From the NCBI RefSeq assembly GCF_004795255.1, contig NZ_SSBQ01000002.1:663001-727000 (forward strand): a stretch of DNA of 64,000 nt, written 5' to 3'. The notes beneath the pieces were generated by a model. It made no database searches. It saw only the letters and a program-made list of their open reading frames with translations, and was not told the origin of the DNA. Below are positions 55,385 through 62,647 of this stretch, in pieces; the first letter of the stretch is position 1; every line of letters begins with the position of its first letter. Position numbers and translations under genes: made by a program. The DNA comes from Streptomyces sp. RKND-216 (GTDB taxonomy: Bacteria > Actinomycetota > Actinomycetes > Streptomycetales > Streptomycetaceae).

Positions 55385-56074
55385 ATGGCAGCGGCTCGAA
55401 CACATGAGGCGGGAGGCCCCGGCAACGGCGGCGCGGGCGCAGCGGGCTCGGGCGGCGGTGGTACGCGCGGCGGGGGCGGTGAGGCTCCGGCGGCTTTCCG
55501 AAGGGCGCTGACCGCCCTTGAGGTCGCGCCGCACCGGCCGGAGGTGCACTTCGGCGGTCTGCCCGCGCCGAAACGGCTCGCGCCGCACGCGCACGCCATG
55601 GAGGCGGTGGTGGAGGCGGACGGCGAGGAACTGGCCGACGGCCGCTTCGTCCTGCTGTACGACCCGGAGGGACAGGAGCCCTGGCAGGGCGACTTCCGGA
55701 TCGTCACCCTCGGCCGTACCGAACTGGACGCCGAGATGGCCGCCGATCCGCTGCTGCCCGAGGTGACGTGGACCTGGCTGACCGGCGCGCTGGAGGCCCA
55801 CGGCGTCGCGTACACCGCGCCGAGCGGGACGGTGACGCGCTCCGACTCCTCCTTCTTCGGCGGTCTCGAGGACCGTAGGCCGCACGCGGAGCTGGAGGTC
55901 CGGGCGAGCTGGACTCCGGTGGTCCCGGCGGGCGGTGGAGAGGTACCGGACGTCGGCGCGCACCTCGTGGCCTGGTGCGAGCTGCTGTGCCAGAGCGCGG
56001 GGCTGCCGCCCCGGGAGGACGAGGGCGGCGCGGTGGTGACGCTCCCTCAGCGACGCGGCCCCCGTCCGGTCTGA
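55385..56074 (+). CDS. DUF3000 domain-containing protein
   Basis: This is a 229-residue soluble protein. After a Gly-rich N-terminal 40 residues the DUF3000 core begins (FRRALTALEVAPHRPEV, LPAPKRLAPHAHAMEA, GRFVLLYDPEGQEPW, VTWTWLTGALEAHG, YTAPSGTVTRSDSSFFGGL). The family is actinobacterial and uncharacterised. In streptomycetes it lies between hemE and whiI, as it does here. The ATG at 55385 is preferred over an upstream GTG because conservation begins later. Confidence 0.88.
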   Translation: MAAARTHEAGGPGNGGAGAAGSGGGGTRGGGGEAPAAFRRALTALEVAPHRPEVHFGGLPAPKRLAPHAHAMEAVVEADGEELADGRFVLLYDPEGQEPWQGDFRIVTLGRTELDAEMAADPLLPEVTWTWLTGALEAHGVAYTAPSGTVTRSDSSFFGGLEDRRPHAELEVRASWTPVVPAGGGEVPDVGAHLVAWCELLCQSAGLPPREDEGGAVVTLPQRRGPRPV

Positions 56075-56184
56075 GCCACCGACTGAACAGCCCGCCGGCG
56101 CGGCCGGTTCCGCAACAGATCGGCGACCAGTCGATTGACTGTCCGAATTGCACCAATTGTTATCACCGATTCGTGATCATTCCC

Positions 56185-56212
56185 TAAAGCCGGGCGCCTG
56201 ACCTGCCGAAGC
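56185..56212 (+). promoter_or_regulatory. WhiG-type promoter candidate for whiI
   Basis: TAAA at 56185-56188 is followed, after exactly 16 bases, by GCCGAAGC at 56205-56212. The consensus of the sporulation sigma factor WhiG is TAAA-N15/16-GCCGATAA, so the -35 is perfect and five of eight -10 bases match. It lies about 107 bases before the whiI GTG. Dependence of whiI on WhiG is established in Streptomyces coelicolor; this assignment is by position and sequence. Confidence 0.65.
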
Positions 56213-56318
56213 ATCAAGTGACCCCCTTCCACCAGGGCACGCCCCGGCTCGCACCCCGCTCCCCACGGGGGCCGCACCCGAGCCGGCACCGTCCCAGCCA
56301 CTCCCCACAGGAGGCCCG

Positions 56319-56993
56319 GTGTCTGTTCTCCTCGAGCACCCCACAAGCCTGGTCGCCTACCGCCCGAACAAGCCGACGGCCATGGTCGTCGTCGCCGACC
56401 CCCGAGTCCGTTCCACCGTGACGCGTCACCTGTGGGCACTCGGAGTGCGGGACGTCATCGAGGCGTCGTCGATCGCGGAGGCACGTCCCCGAGTCGCCAA
56501 CCCCCGCGACATCTGCGTCGCCGACGTCCACCTGCCCGACGGCTCCGGACTGAGCCTGCTGTCCGAGACCCGCGCGGCGGGCTGGCCGAACGGCCTGGCC
56601 CTGTCCGCCGCCGACGACATCGGCGCGGTCCGCAACGCCCTGGCCGGCGGCGTGAAGGGCTACGTCGTCACGGGCACCCGCAACAACCTCGGCGGCATGC
56701 ATCCCCGTCCCGGCGCCGCCCACATGGGAGCGGCCGCGGCCCGGATGCACCGCCGTCCCGGCGGCGGGCCCGGCGGCCCCGGCCACCCGGGCGGGCAGCG
56801 CGAGCTGTCCGGCCGCGAGGTGGAGGTGCTGCGGCTGGTGGCGGAGGGCCAGTCGAACAAGGCGATCGGCGTGTCCATGGGCCTGTCGGCCCTCACCGTG
56901 AAGAGCCACCTGGCACGGATCGCGCGCAAGCTGGGCACCGGTGACCGGGCCGGCATGGTCGCGGTGGCGCTGCGCACCGGCATCATCCACTGA
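56319..56993 (+). CDS. whiI: Atypical orphan response regulator WhiI, needed for sporulation septation
   Basis: This 224-residue protein starts at a GTG with AGGAGG four bases upstream. The receiver half keeps the acidic Asp27 (VVADPRVR) and the phosphorylation-site Asp69 (CVADVHLPDGSG), and Ser96. The Lys normally found at the end of the fold (G-Y-x-x-K) is Thr118 in GYVVTGT, so the pocket is atypical. After a Pro/Gly-rich linker, a LuxR-type helix-turn-helix occupies residues 158-224 (SGREVEVLRLVAEGQSNKAI, TVKSHLARIARKLG). No sensor kinase is beside it. The order hemE-DUF3000-whiI-rnd-fadA-fadB is the conserved streptomycete arrangement (whiI is SCO6029), which supports the name. Confidence 0.9.
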   Translation: MSVLLEHPTSLVAYRPNKPTAMVVVADPRVRSTVTRHLWALGVRDVIEASSIAEARPRVANPRDICVADVHLPDGSGLSLLSETRAAGWPNGLALSAADDIGAVRNALAGGVKGYVVTGTRNNLGGMHPRPGAAHMGAAAARMHRRPGGGPGGPGHPGGQRELSGREVEVLRLVAEGQSNKAIGVSMGLSALTVKSHLARIARKLGTGDRAGMVAVALRTGIIH

Positions 56994-57032
56994 CCCGGAC
57001 GGTCCCCGGGCCCGGATACCGGGCCCCCGAGC

Positions 57033-57085
57033 CCCGGGGAAACGCCCGCCGACGCCGCTCCGGCGTCGGCGGGCGTTTCCCCGGG
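57033..57085. terminator. Very strong terminator after whiI
   Basis: A perfect 25-base-pair stem with only three unpaired loop bases, spanning 57033-57057 and 57061-57085. It lies between the whiI stop and the start of the ribonuclease D gene. Confidence 0.88.
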
Positions 57086-57109
57086 CGGACACACAGCTAC
57101 CCTTGACCG

Positions 57110-58384
57110 GTGACCGACGCACAGGAGACCGAAACCCGCACGGCCAGAGTTCAGCCCTCCTCCCAGGACTCCGGTCCGGCGCCGGTCCCGCTCCTCGAAC
57201 CGCGTGAGGGCATCCCGCCCGTCACCGCCACCGCACAGGAGCTGGCCCGGGTCGTCGAGCGGTTCGCGGGCGGCAGCGGCCCGGTGGCCGTCGACGCCGA
57301 GCGGGCCTCCGGCTACCGGTACGGCCAGCGGGCGTACCTGATCCAGCTTCGCCGACGCGGGGCGGGCAGCGCCCTCGTCGACCCCGTCGCCTGCCCCGAC
57401 CTCACCGTTCTCGGCGACGCGCTGCGCGACACCGAGTGGGTGCTGCACGCGGCGACGCAGGACCTGCCGTGCCTGCGCGAGATAGGCATGATCCCCGAGC
57501 GGCTCTTCGACACCGAGCTGGCCGGACGGCTCGCCGGTTTCGCCCGGGTCGGCCTGGGCCCGATGACGGAGAACGTCCTCGGCTACGCGCTGGAGAAGGG
57601 CCACTCGGCCGTCGACTGGTCCACCCGCCCGCTGCCCGAGCCCTGGCTGCGGTACGCCGCGCTGGACGTCGAGCTGCTCGTCGACCTGCGGGACGCGCTG
57701 GAGGAGGAGCTGACCGCGCAGGGCAAGCTGGACTGGGCGCTCCAGGAATTCGCGGCGATCGCCGCCGCTCCCCCGCCGCCGCCGCGCAAGGACCCCTGGC
57801 GGCGCACGTCCGGCATGCACAAGGTGCGGCGGCGCCGGCAGATGGCCGTCGTCCGCGAGCTGTGGACCACTCGGGACCGGATCGCGCAGCGGCGCGACCT
57901 CTCGCCCGGCAAGATCCTCGGGGACGCCGCGATCGTCGAGGCCGCCCTCGCCATGCCGGCGGACGTGCCGGCGATGGCCGCGTTGCCCGGTTTCGCCCAG
58001 CGGATGGGCAAGCGCGGCATCGACCAGTGGTTCGCGGCCGTGGAACGGGCGCGGGCGCTGCCGGACCGCGAGCTGCCGCAGCAGGGCCAGCACGTGACAG
58101 GGCCGCCTCCGCCCCGCGCCTGGGCGGACCGGGATCCGGTCGCCGCCGCCCGCCTCACGGCGGCCCGCGCGGCGGTGACTGCAAGGGCGGAGGAGCTGTC
58201 GCTGCCCCAGGAGAACCTGATCACGCCCGACACGGTGCGGCGGGTCTGCTGGGAGCCGCCGGCGGACATCTCCGAGGCGGCCGTCCGCGAGGTGCTGCGC
58301 GCGCACGGCGCCCGCGAGTGGCAGATCGAGCAGACCGTCCCGCTGCTCACGGTCGCCCTCGCGGCGACTCCGGTCGAGGAGTAG
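57110..58384 (+). CDS. rnd: Ribonuclease D (DEDDy exonuclease with HRDC domain)
   Basis: This is a 424-residue cytoplasmic 3'-5' exoribonuclease. Metal-binding residues are Asp62 and Glu64 (PVAVDAERASGYRY), the second Asp is in WVLHAATQDLPCL, and the third with Tyr is in WLRYAALDVELL. An HRDC-type helical domain follows (about 240-320: RRRRQMAVVRELW, RDRIAQRRDLSPGKILGD). The GTG start at 57110 begins MTDAQETE and has little ribosome binding site, and the strong whiI terminator ends just 24 bases before, so it may be a leaderless transcript of its own (inference). Confidence 0.92.
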   Translation: MTDAQETETRTARVQPSSQDSGPAPVPLLEPREGIPPVTATAQELARVVERFAGGSGPVAVDAERASGYRYGQRAYLIQLRRRGAGSALVDPVACPDLTVLGDALRDTEWVLHAATQDLPCLREIGMIPERLFDTELAGRLAGFARVGLGPMTENVLGYALEKGHSAVDWSTRPLPEPWLRYAALDVELLVDLRDALEEELTAQGKLDWALQEFAAIAAAPPPPPRKDPWRRTSGMHKVRRRRQMAVVRELWTTRDRIAQRRDLSPGKILGDAAIVEAALAMPADVPAMAALPGFAQRMGKRGIDQWFAAVERARALPDRELPQQGQHVTGPPPPRAWADRDPVAAARLTAARAAVTARAEELSLPQENLITPDTVRRVCWEPPADISEAAVREVLRAHGAREWQIEQTVPLLTVALAATPVEE

Positions 58385-58410
58385 GAGGAGCAGGGAGTGC
58401 CCCGGGCCGA

Positions 58411-58590
58411 CGGTTCGGCCCGTTCCTCTTCTGCCCGCCGCTCTTCGGCATCGGGGGCATCGTCTGCGGCGTGATCGCCAACTCCAAGGGCGAGCGGCTG
58501 GCCAAGGTCGCCATCGGGGTCTCCGCCGCCGGTCTGGTCATCGGCATGATCATCGGATTCGTGGTCTTCCAGGGCACGTACGGGATGTAG
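58411..58590 (+). pseudogene. C-terminal remnant of a DUF4190-type membrane protein
   Basis: The frame reads FGPFLFCPPLFGIGGIVCGV, then IANSKGERLAKVAIGVSAAG and LVIGMIIGFVVFQGTYGM before TAG. This is the two-helix end of a DUF4190 protein (PPLFGI and NSKGER are its typical parts). The usual Pro/Gln/Tyr-rich N-terminus and first helix are gone; only 26 bases separate this from the rnd stop and no start codon precedes it in frame. A GTG with an AGGAGG site at 58398 opens another frame that soon stops. It is most likely a truncated or frameshifted gene. Confidence 0.6.
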
Positions 58591-58704
58591 CGCGGGCGCG
58601 TTCCCGCGCCTCGCACGCGTTGCGGGCCCGTCCGGCGTCGCCGGCCGGGCCCGTTCGCGTCGCGGCCCGAGTGTGACGTGTGCCTCGCGGGGTGCGGCGA
58701 CTGC

Positions 58705-58732
58705 TTGCCAGGCGGTTACCGACAAGTAGCAT
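58705..58732 (+). promoter_or_regulatory. Candidate promoter of the fadAB operon
   Basis: TTGCCA at 58705-58710 and TAGCAT at 58727-58732 are separated by 16 bases, near the vegetative -35/-10 pattern. It lies 57 bases before the fadA GTG. Confidence 0.5.
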
Positions 58733-58788
58733 AGGGCGTGGGAAGCGCGCCGCACGGCGTACCACCGCACCCCTGGAGGAGAGCCAAC

Positions 58789-60003
58789 GTGCCTCGTACC
58801 GCTAGGGACGTCGTCTTCGTCGACGGCGTCCGGACCCCGTTCGGCAAGGCGGGCCCGAAGGGCATCTACCACGAGACCCGCGCCGACGACCTCGTCGTGA
58901 AGTGCATCCGCGAGTTGCTGCGCCGCAACCCCGATCTGCCGCCGGAGCGGGTCGACGAGGTCGCGGTCGCCGCGACCACCCAGATCGGTGACCAGGGCCT
59001 GACGCTGGGCCGCACGGCAGGCATCCTCGCCGGGCTGCCCTCGTCCGTACCGGGCTATTCCATCGACCGGATGTGCGCCGGCGCGATGACCGCCGTGACC
59101 ACGACCGCCGGCTCGCTCTCCTTCGGCGCCTACGACGCAGTCATCGCCGGCGGCGTCGAGCACATGGGGCGGCACCCGATGGGCGAGGGCGTCGACCCCA
59201 ATCCGCGCTTCGTGTCGGAGAAGCTGGTCGACGAATCCGCGCTGTTCATGGGCATGACGGCGGAGAACCTGCACGACCGCTTCCCGCACCTGACCAAGCA
59301 GCGCGCCGACGAGTACGCCGTGCGCAGCCAGGAGAAGGCCGCGAAGGCCTACGCGGACGGAAAGATCCAGCAGGACCTGGTGCCGATCTCGATCCGGCGC
59401 ACCAACGAGGAGGCCGGGGAGACCGGCTGGGGCCTGGCCACCGAGGACGAGCCGATGCGGCCGGGCACCACGCTGGAGATGCTGGCCGGCCTCAAGACCC
59501 CGTTCCGCGCACACGGCCGCGTCACCCCGGGCAACGCGGCCGGCCTCAACGACGGCGCCACCGCGTCGATCATTGCCGCCGAGGACTTCGCCCGCGAGCT
59601 GGGCCTGCCGGCGCGAATGCGCCTGGTCGCCTACGCCTTCGCCGGCGTCGAGCCCGAGGTGATGGGCGTCGGCCCCGTCCCGGCGACCGAAAAGGCACTG
59701 AAGAAGGCCGGACTGTCCATCGACGACATCGGCCTGTTCGAGATCAACGAAGCGTTCGCCGTGCAGGTCCTGGCTCTGCTGGACCACTACGGCATCGCCG
59801 ACGACGACCCGCGCGTCAACCAGTACGGCGGCGCGATCGCGTTCGGCCACCCCCTCGCCTCCTCCGGCGTGCGCCTGATGACGCAGCTCGCCCGGCAGTT
59901 CGAGGAACAGCCCCATGTCCGCTACGGCATCACGACCATGTGCGTGGGCTTCGGCATGGGCGGCACGGTCATCTGGGAGAACCCGCACTGGGAGGGCAAG
60001 TGA
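58789..60003 (+). CDS. fadA: Acetyl-CoA C-acyltransferase (thiolase) FadA
   Basis: This is a 404-residue cytoplasmic enzyme catalysing the last step of fatty-acid beta-oxidation. It shows the nucleophile Cys96 (DRMCAGAMTA), His354 in AFGHPLASSG and the second Cys, Cys385, in TTMCVGFGMGG. The GTG start has GGAGGAG six bases upstream. The next gene, fadB, overlaps its stop by four bases (GTGA), so the two are translationally coupled, giving the stoichiometry of the trifunctional complex. Confidence 0.94.
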   Translation: MPRTARDVVFVDGVRTPFGKAGPKGIYHETRADDLVVKCIRELLRRNPDLPPERVDEVAVAATTQIGDQGLTLGRTAGILAGLPSSVPGYSIDRMCAGAMTAVTTTAGSLSFGAYDAVIAGGVEHMGRHPMGEGVDPNPRFVSEKLVDESALFMGMTAENLHDRFPHLTKQRADEYAVRSQEKAAKAYADGKIQQDLVPISIRRTNEEAGETGWGLATEDEPMRPGTTLEMLAGLKTPFRAHGRVTPGNAAGLNDGATASIIAAEDFARELGLPARMRLVAYAFAGVEPEVMGVGPVPATEKALKKAGLSIDDIGLFEINEAFAVQVLALLDHYGIADDDPRVNQYGGAIAFGHPLASSGVRLMTQLARQFEEQPHVRYGITTMCVGFGMGGTVIWENPHWEGK

Positions 60004-62129
60004 CGAACATCGCCGAGCTGCTGAAGGGCGCGGCCCAGTCCTTCCCGGACGAGGTCGTCACCCAGGCGCACGTACGCCACCTGGACCTGCCGTCGCACGG
60101 CGGCAGGTTCGCACTCATCACGCTGGACAACGGCTTCGACCACAGCAAGCCGACCACCTTCGGCCCGCAGTCGCTGGCCAACCTGGACGTCGCGATCGAC
60201 CAGGTCGAGGCGGAGGCGAAGGCCGGCGAGATCGTCGCGGTCGGCCTGACCGGCAAGCCGTTCATCTTCGCCGTCGGCGCCGACCTCAAGGGCGTCGAGG
60301 TACTGAAGGACCGTGCGGACGCCCTCGCCATCGGCCAGGCCGGGCACGCGGTGTTCCGCCGGCTGGGCGACCTGGGCGTGCCCAGCTTCGCCTACTACAA
60401 CGGCGCGGCCATGGGCGGCGGCGTCGAGGTGGGCCTGCACTGCACCTACCGCACCGTCTCCCGGGCGACGCCCGCGTTCTCGCTGCCCGAGGTGTTCCTC
60501 GGCCTGGTCCCCGGCTGGGGCGGCTGCGTGCTGCTGCCGAACCTGATCGGCCCCGAGCGGGCGATCAGCGTCGTCATCGAGAACTCCCTGAACCAGAACA
60601 AGCAGCTCAAGGGCCCCCAGGTGCACGAACTGGGCATCGCCGACGCGCTGTTCGAGGGCGCCGACTTCCTGGAGCAGTCCCTGCACTGGACCTCCGCCGT
60701 GCTGCGCGGCGAACTCCAGGTGCAGCGGCCCGAACTGGACCGCGGCGAGGCGTGGGACGAAGCGGTGCGGCGCGGCCGCGAGAGCGCCGACGCGAAGGTG
60801 CACGGCGCCGCGCCGGCCGCCTACCGGGCGCTGGACATCATCGCCGCCGCCAAGGACGGCGACCTGCCGGCCAGCTTCGCCGCCGAGGACGAGGCACTCG
60901 CCGACCTCATCATGGGCGGCGAACTGCGCAGCGGCATCTACGCGTTCAACCTGGTGCAGAAGCGGGCCAAGCGACCCGCGGGCGCCCCGGACAAGTCCCT
61001 GGCCCGGCCCGTGACCAAGGTCGGCGTCGTGGGCGCCGGCCTGATGGCGAGCCAGCTCGCGCTGCTGTTCGCGCGCCGTCTGGAGGTGCCGGTCGTGCTG
61101 ACCGACATCGACCAGGAGCGGGTGGACAAGGGTGTCGGCTACGTCCACGAGGAGATCGACAAGCTGCTCCTCAAGGGCCGGGTCAACCAGGACAAGGCCA
61201 ACCGTCTCAAGGCGCTGGTCACCGGCTCGCTGGACAAGGCCGCCTCGTTCGGCGACGCGGACTTCGTCATCGAGGCCGTGTTCGAGGAGATGGGCGTCAA
61301 GCAGAAGGTGTTCGCCGAGGTTGAGGCGGTCGTGCCGGAGCACGCGATCCTCGCCACCAACACCTCCTCGCTGTCCGTCACCGAGATGGCGTCGCAACTG
61401 CGGCACCCCGAGCGGGTCGTCGGCTTCCACTTCTTCAATCCGGTCGCCGTGCTGCCGCTGCTGGAGATCGTGCGCGGCCAGCAGACCGACGACGCGTCGC
61501 TGGCCACCGCCTTCGGCGTGGCGAAGAAGCTGAAGAAGACCGCGGTGCTGGTCAAGGACGCCCCGGCGTTCGTGGTCAACCGCGTGCTGACCCGCTTCCT
61601 CGGCGAGGTGCTGCGCTCCATCGACGAGGGCACCCCCGTCGACGTCGCCGACCGCGCGCTCGCTCCCCTGGGCCTGCCGATGTCGCCGATCGTGCTGCTC
61701 GAACTCGTCGGCCCGGCCGTCGCGCACCACGTGGCCGGCACGTTGAACGGGGCCTACCCGGACCGCTTCGGCATCTCGGAGAATCTGGGCCGCATCGTCG
61801 CTGCGGGCAAGCGGAACCTGTACGTCTACGACTCCGGCACGCCGGAGCTGGACCCGGAGGTCGCCGAACTCTTCGAGACCGGTGACACCGTGCTGACGGA
61901 GGAGCAGGTCCGCGACCGCGCGCTGGACGCCATCGCGCAGGAGATCCGCCTGATGCTCGACGAGGGCGTGGTCGCCGAGGCGCAGGACGTCGACCTGTGC
62001 CTGATCACGGGCGCCGGCTGGCCCTTCCACCTGGGCGGTATCACGCCGTACCTGGACCGCGAGGGCGTCAGCGAGCGGGCCACCGGCAAGCGCTTCCTGG
62101 AGCCGGGGGTCGCATCCGTCCCCGCCTGA
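60000..62129 (+). CDS. fadB: Bifunctional enoyl-CoA hydratase / 3-hydroxyacyl-CoA dehydrogenase FadB
   Basis: This is a 709-residue cytoplasmic multifunctional enzyme for beta-oxidation. Residues 1-310 form the crotonase domain (FAVGADLKGVEVL is the oxyanion-loop region, NGAAMGGGVEVGLH, SLPEVFLGLVPGWGG with the catalytic Glu). From about residue 340 the NAD-binding domain begins (KVGVVGAGLMASQLALLFA), with FVIEAVFEEMGVK and VGFHFFNPVAVLPLLEIV (His of the dehydrogenase). A duplicated C-terminal HCDH domain completes it. It is coupled to fadA by a GTGA overlap and a hairpin follows its stop. Confidence 0.94.
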   Translation: MTNIAELLKGAAQSFPDEVVTQAHVRHLDLPSHGGRFALITLDNGFDHSKPTTFGPQSLANLDVAIDQVEAEAKAGEIVAVGLTGKPFIFAVGADLKGVEVLKDRADALAIGQAGHAVFRRLGDLGVPSFAYYNGAAMGGGVEVGLHCTYRTVSRATPAFSLPEVFLGLVPGWGGCVLLPNLIGPERAISVVIENSLNQNKQLKGPQVHELGIADALFEGADFLEQSLHWTSAVLRGELQVQRPELDRGEAWDEAVRRGRESADAKVHGAAPAAYRALDIIAAAKDGDLPASFAAEDEALADLIMGGELRSGIYAFNLVQKRAKRPAGAPDKSLARPVTKVGVVGAGLMASQLALLFARRLEVPVVLTDIDQERVDKGVGYVHEEIDKLLLKGRVNQDKANRLKALVTGSLDKAASFGDADFVIEAVFEEMGVKQKVFAEVEAVVPEHAILATNTSSLSVTEMASQLRHPERVVGFHFFNPVAVLPLLEIVRGQQTDDASLATAFGVAKKLKKTAVLVKDAPAFVVNRVLTRFLGEVLRSIDEGTPVDVADRALAPLGLPMSPIVLLELVGPAVAHHVAGTLNGAYPDRFGISENLGRIVAAGKRNLYVYDSGTPELDPEVAELFETGDTVLTEEQVRDRALDAIAQEIRLMLDEGVVAEAQDVDLCLITGAGWPFHLGGITPYLDREGVSERATGKRFLEPGVASVPA

Positions 62130-62168
62130 CGGCTGACGGCTGACGGCCGAACGGCTCCGCAGCTCGCG

Positions 62169-62200
62169 AAGGGGTGCGCCGCACACGCGGCGCACCCCTT
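62169..62200. terminator. Strong terminator after fadB
   Basis: A perfect 14-base-pair stem (AAGGGGTGCGCCGC with its complement) and a four-base loop ACAC, 40 bases after the fadB stop. Confidence 0.85.
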
Positions 62201-62254
62201 CCGCGCGTCCCCGGCCGGGCTCCCGGACGTACGGCCCCGTGGGAGGCTTGCGGC

Positions 62255-62632
62255 ATGAAGACCCTCCTCGTCGTGGACGCGGCGAACGTCGTCGGCTCGG
62301 TGCCCGACGGGTGGTGGCGAGACCGCCGCGGCGCTGCCGAACGGCTCCGGGACCGCCTCGTGCCCTACGCGGACTCGGGGGTGCCGGGGCATCCGGGGCC
62401 GCTGGAAGTCGTCCTCGTCGTCGAGGGGGCCGCGCGATCGGTGGTGTCCGTGCCCGGCGTCCGTACGGTCGCCGCGGAGGGCTCCGGAGACGATCGCATC
62501 GTCGAACTCGTCGCCGAGGAGGGCCGCGACCGCACCTGCCTGGTCGTCACCGCCGACCGCGCCCTCCGGGACCGGGTCCGGTCACTGGGCGCCGAGGTCG
62601 CCGGCCCGCGCACCGTCCGCCCCCGGCCGTGA
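62255..62632 (+). CDS. Small NYN/PIN-like putative ribonuclease
   Basis: This 125-residue cytoplasmic protein begins MKTLLVVDAANVVGSVPDGW. The early LVVDAANVV, with an Asp then Asn, and the later SGDDRIVELV and CLVVTADRALRDRV segments, with Asp residues in the expected places, fit a small NYN/PIN-type metal-dependent nuclease fold (YacP-like). Such proteins are often mis-listed as NTP pyrophosphohydrolase; nothing here supports that. GGGAGG stands a few bases before the ATG. It ends 15 bases from the convergent glycosyltransferase gene. Confidence 0.8.
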   Translation: MKTLLVVDAANVVGSVPDGWWRDRRGAAERLRDRLVPYADSGVPGHPGPLEVVLVVEGAARSVVSVPGVRTVAAEGSGDDRIVELVAEEGRDRTCLVVTADRALRDRVRSLGAEVAGPRTVRPRP

Positions 62633-62647
62633 GTCACCGCCCGTGAG

